64,000 bases of DNA from Clostridium bowmanii (GTDB lineage Bacteria > Bacillota > Clostridia > Clostridiales > Clostridiaceae). Below are positions 63,501-64,000 of the stretch, piece after piece (position 1 is the stretch's first letter; each line of letters begins with the position of its first letter). Location: positions 1 to 64,000 of the forward strand of contig NZ_JAHLDL010000003.1 of NCBI RefSeq assembly GCF_018861315.1, read 5' to 3'. Made by a program: the position numbers and the translations under genes. The notes beneath the pieces are model-generated. The model was not told the DNA's origin and ran no database searches. It worked only from the letters and a program-made list of their open reading frames with translations.

Positions 63501-64000
63501 GAAAGAAAGTTCTGCATTATCTTTGAATTTATGCTTCTTGCTGCCTTGTAGCTCTATAGGCGCCTCGATACTAGTTCCAGTTAACTCAGCAATTTCTAAT
63601 AACTTATCTTCTGTAAATTTTATAGAATAAAAAGCATTAGACTCTTCCATTCCTTTTGAATGCTGGGAGCTATTTAATGGAAGTGTTATATTTACCCTCT
63701 TGGCCTTTTTATATAGTTTCTCAATTATTCCATACTGCTGCGGTGTAAATCCAGTAAACTCATCAAGCCAAAATTCAGAACCATCAAGATCACATTCATC
63801 AATAGCATTATATAGACGGGTTAAATCGTCATCTGGGTCCACGTAGTTTTTATTTAAAATATTATCAAATTGCCCATATATAAGGGATAAATCTGTTATT
63901 TTATCTATTAGTAAGGGGTTTTCCCCTAAATTTTCTTTTACCGCATTTAAGTCTTCCACAGAAATTCCATATTTTTTGAATTCTGTGATTGCGCCAGCTA
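60585..64000 (-). CDS. addB: ATP-dependent nuclease subunit B (5' end outside the window)
   Basis: The frame is open to the window edge and reads AGAITEFKKYGISVEDLNAV upstream of the GTG at 63959, as in the interior of AddB, so about 135-150 N-terminal residues including the Walker A are missing here. Present are the inactivated-helicase middle, YEECPFAYFVQYGLKA (first Fe-S Cys), the nuclease motif YRIIDYKSGNKDF and the C-terminal CSYCEYTAICQFD (remaining three Fe-S Cys). A Glu/Lys/Ser-rich insertion spans 62760-62960 on the DNA. AddB recognises Chi-like sites and cuts one strand. Confidence 0.94.
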   Translation of the reverse strand, partial: AGAITEFKKYGISVEDLNAVKENLGENPLLIDKITDLSLIYGQFDNILNKNYVDPDDDLTRLYNAIDECDLDGSEFWLDEFTGFTPQQYGIIEKLYKKAKRVNITLPLNSSQHSKGMEESNAFYSIKFTEDKLLEIAELTGTSIEAPIELQGSKKHKFKDNAELSFLEKNYFAFPYTPTTARCKNIKLFKGLNSYSEIEHVAKDILRLCRDENIRFNKIAVVTRDLPSYEKLIKAIFKEYNIPIFIDKKKDITSNPLIVLITGAVEIFTKNFSYEAVFRYLKTGLLDIKMENIDILENFVIAAGIRGKRKWTEAELWQEKIEFYFKEYYINKAVAEQLQKDIENTKALKTEKSEKTEEFTTQVIKYSIIEEIKNPEAEQNEESAFEESEIPAKKEESEAEKIEATIKILNDTREAFIKPLIELNEKLRGKNTTIKICTALFEFLENIKVDKTIELWIETFKRDGAQEQVTEYSKIWNLVNELLDQMVDVLGKEILTLEDFVKILSLGFSKHQMGLIPPALDGVAISSVERIKSHDISALYIIGVNDGVFPKANKEEGIFTDSDRIILKENNVELANDTKTEVFNEQYLIYATITIPSKYLNISYPIADYEGKTLRPSIIISRFKSLFKGLIEESNITEYVDDSKEDRELREVSAKTPTFNGLIFALRKYLEEGYISPLWIKVYKWFQNEEHWKEKSSTMFQGFDYKNEVKMLEKEKVKLLYGAKNYFSVSRIEKYEECPFAYFVQYGLKAKERKTFTFSSPDLGSFMHSVLDNFSKLVDKSEIKWADLNKDWCEKNIATIVEMEAAEGSSGYILNSSPRYKYFTERLKRVLKRTILVIVEQMKNSGFEPFGYEVSFGFNEGDYPPIQVELSTGEIVNLVGRIDRVDKLINEGEEFYRIIDYKSGNKDFKLSDVYYGLQIQLLTYLDAMLTNESQLSREPIFPAGILYFKIDDPVIKAKNNLDEEELERAIMKALKMKGLLLADTKIIREMDRNIQGASLVVPASIKKDGELGSRSSVATVEQFNMLLNHVKENLISTCEEMLSGEIDIKPYKKKDITPCSYCEYTAICQFDPTLKENNYKIIKDRKDQEIWELLSKESVDPLVQNELLDTADLEDKVESQNKTKSNTTNHQKTGGEE

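Noticed and set aside
1-64000. CRISPR array, tRNA, rRNA, prophage
   Set aside because: I saw no regularly spaced repeats, no tRNA cloverleaf or rRNA stretch, and no phage structural genes.

Overview
The window looks like the chromosome of a low-GC, spore-forming Clostridium-type Firmicute. The evidence is a very AT-rich base composition with strong AGGAGG-type ribosome sites, a CWB2 cell-wall-binding protein, a SleB-type hydrolase, the DUF2922/DUF1659 pair, an addB-addA-sbcD-sbcC operon, and a consensus Spo0A-type box in front of one polysaccharide operon. Almost every gene lies on the minus strand. I see no rRNA, tRNA or CRISPR array.

Layout. (a) 1-4.1 kb is a decaying region. It holds a two-gene element (small DNA-binding-like protein plus a zinc-ribbon/HTH/DDE-like protein), an rfbD broken by one in-frame TAA, a 28-nt stub matching the start of rfbB, a LysM-SleB hydrolase without its 5' end, and a DUF2922 gene beside a truncated DUF1659 gene. 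(b) 4.1-9 kb holds galE, a CWB2 surface protein and a membrane-bound CapD-type nucleotide-sugar dehydratase. (c) 9.1-28.8 kb is a polysaccharide operon read right to left. It runs from an initiating phosphoglycosyl transferase through GDP-mannose and GDP-fucose synthesis (manC, gmd, fcl), glycosyltransferases, a Wzy polymerase, a pyruvyl transferase with an FrhB-like partner, a Wzx flippase, two acyltransferases and galU, to a GT14 transferase and a membrane-anchored beta-helix protein. (d) 29.5-30.6 kb holds a large palindromic element and a YihY/BrkB protein. (e) 30.7-48.5 kb is a second polysaccharide region. It has its own initiating transferase, second manC, glycosyltransferases, two SDR enzymes that could make 6-deoxy-L-talose, rfbA-rfbC-rfbB, a TarF/B-TarI-TarJ ribitol-phosphate module, a second Wzx and two further Wzy/WaaL-like proteins. 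(f) 49-51.5 kb holds a nitrilase-family hydrolase, a coiled-coil protein, a DUF1294 protein and a second copy of the palindromic element. (g) 51.5-64 kb is the double-strand-break repair operon addB (5' end outside the window), addA, sbcD, sbcC.

How the genes work together. The two polysaccharide regions each carry an initiating phosphoglycosyl transferase, a GDP-mannose pyrophosphorylase, a flippase and a polymerase, so they look like two adjacent Wzx/Wzy systems. The leaders of both initiating transferases begin at promoters that align without gaps over 43 bp, with a Spo0A-box-like sequence between the -35 and -10 elements, which suggests shared control. rfbA, rfbC and rfbB are intact but rfbD is interrupted, and a dTDP-6-deoxy-L-talose dehydrogenase-like gene lies in region (e). 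Diversion of dTDP-4-keto-L-rhamnose to 6-deoxytalose is therefore a reasonable inference. The most novel signal is the pair of long palindromic elements at 29.5 and 51.4 kb. Their stems differ by compensatory base changes, which points to a selected structured RNA or DNA element.
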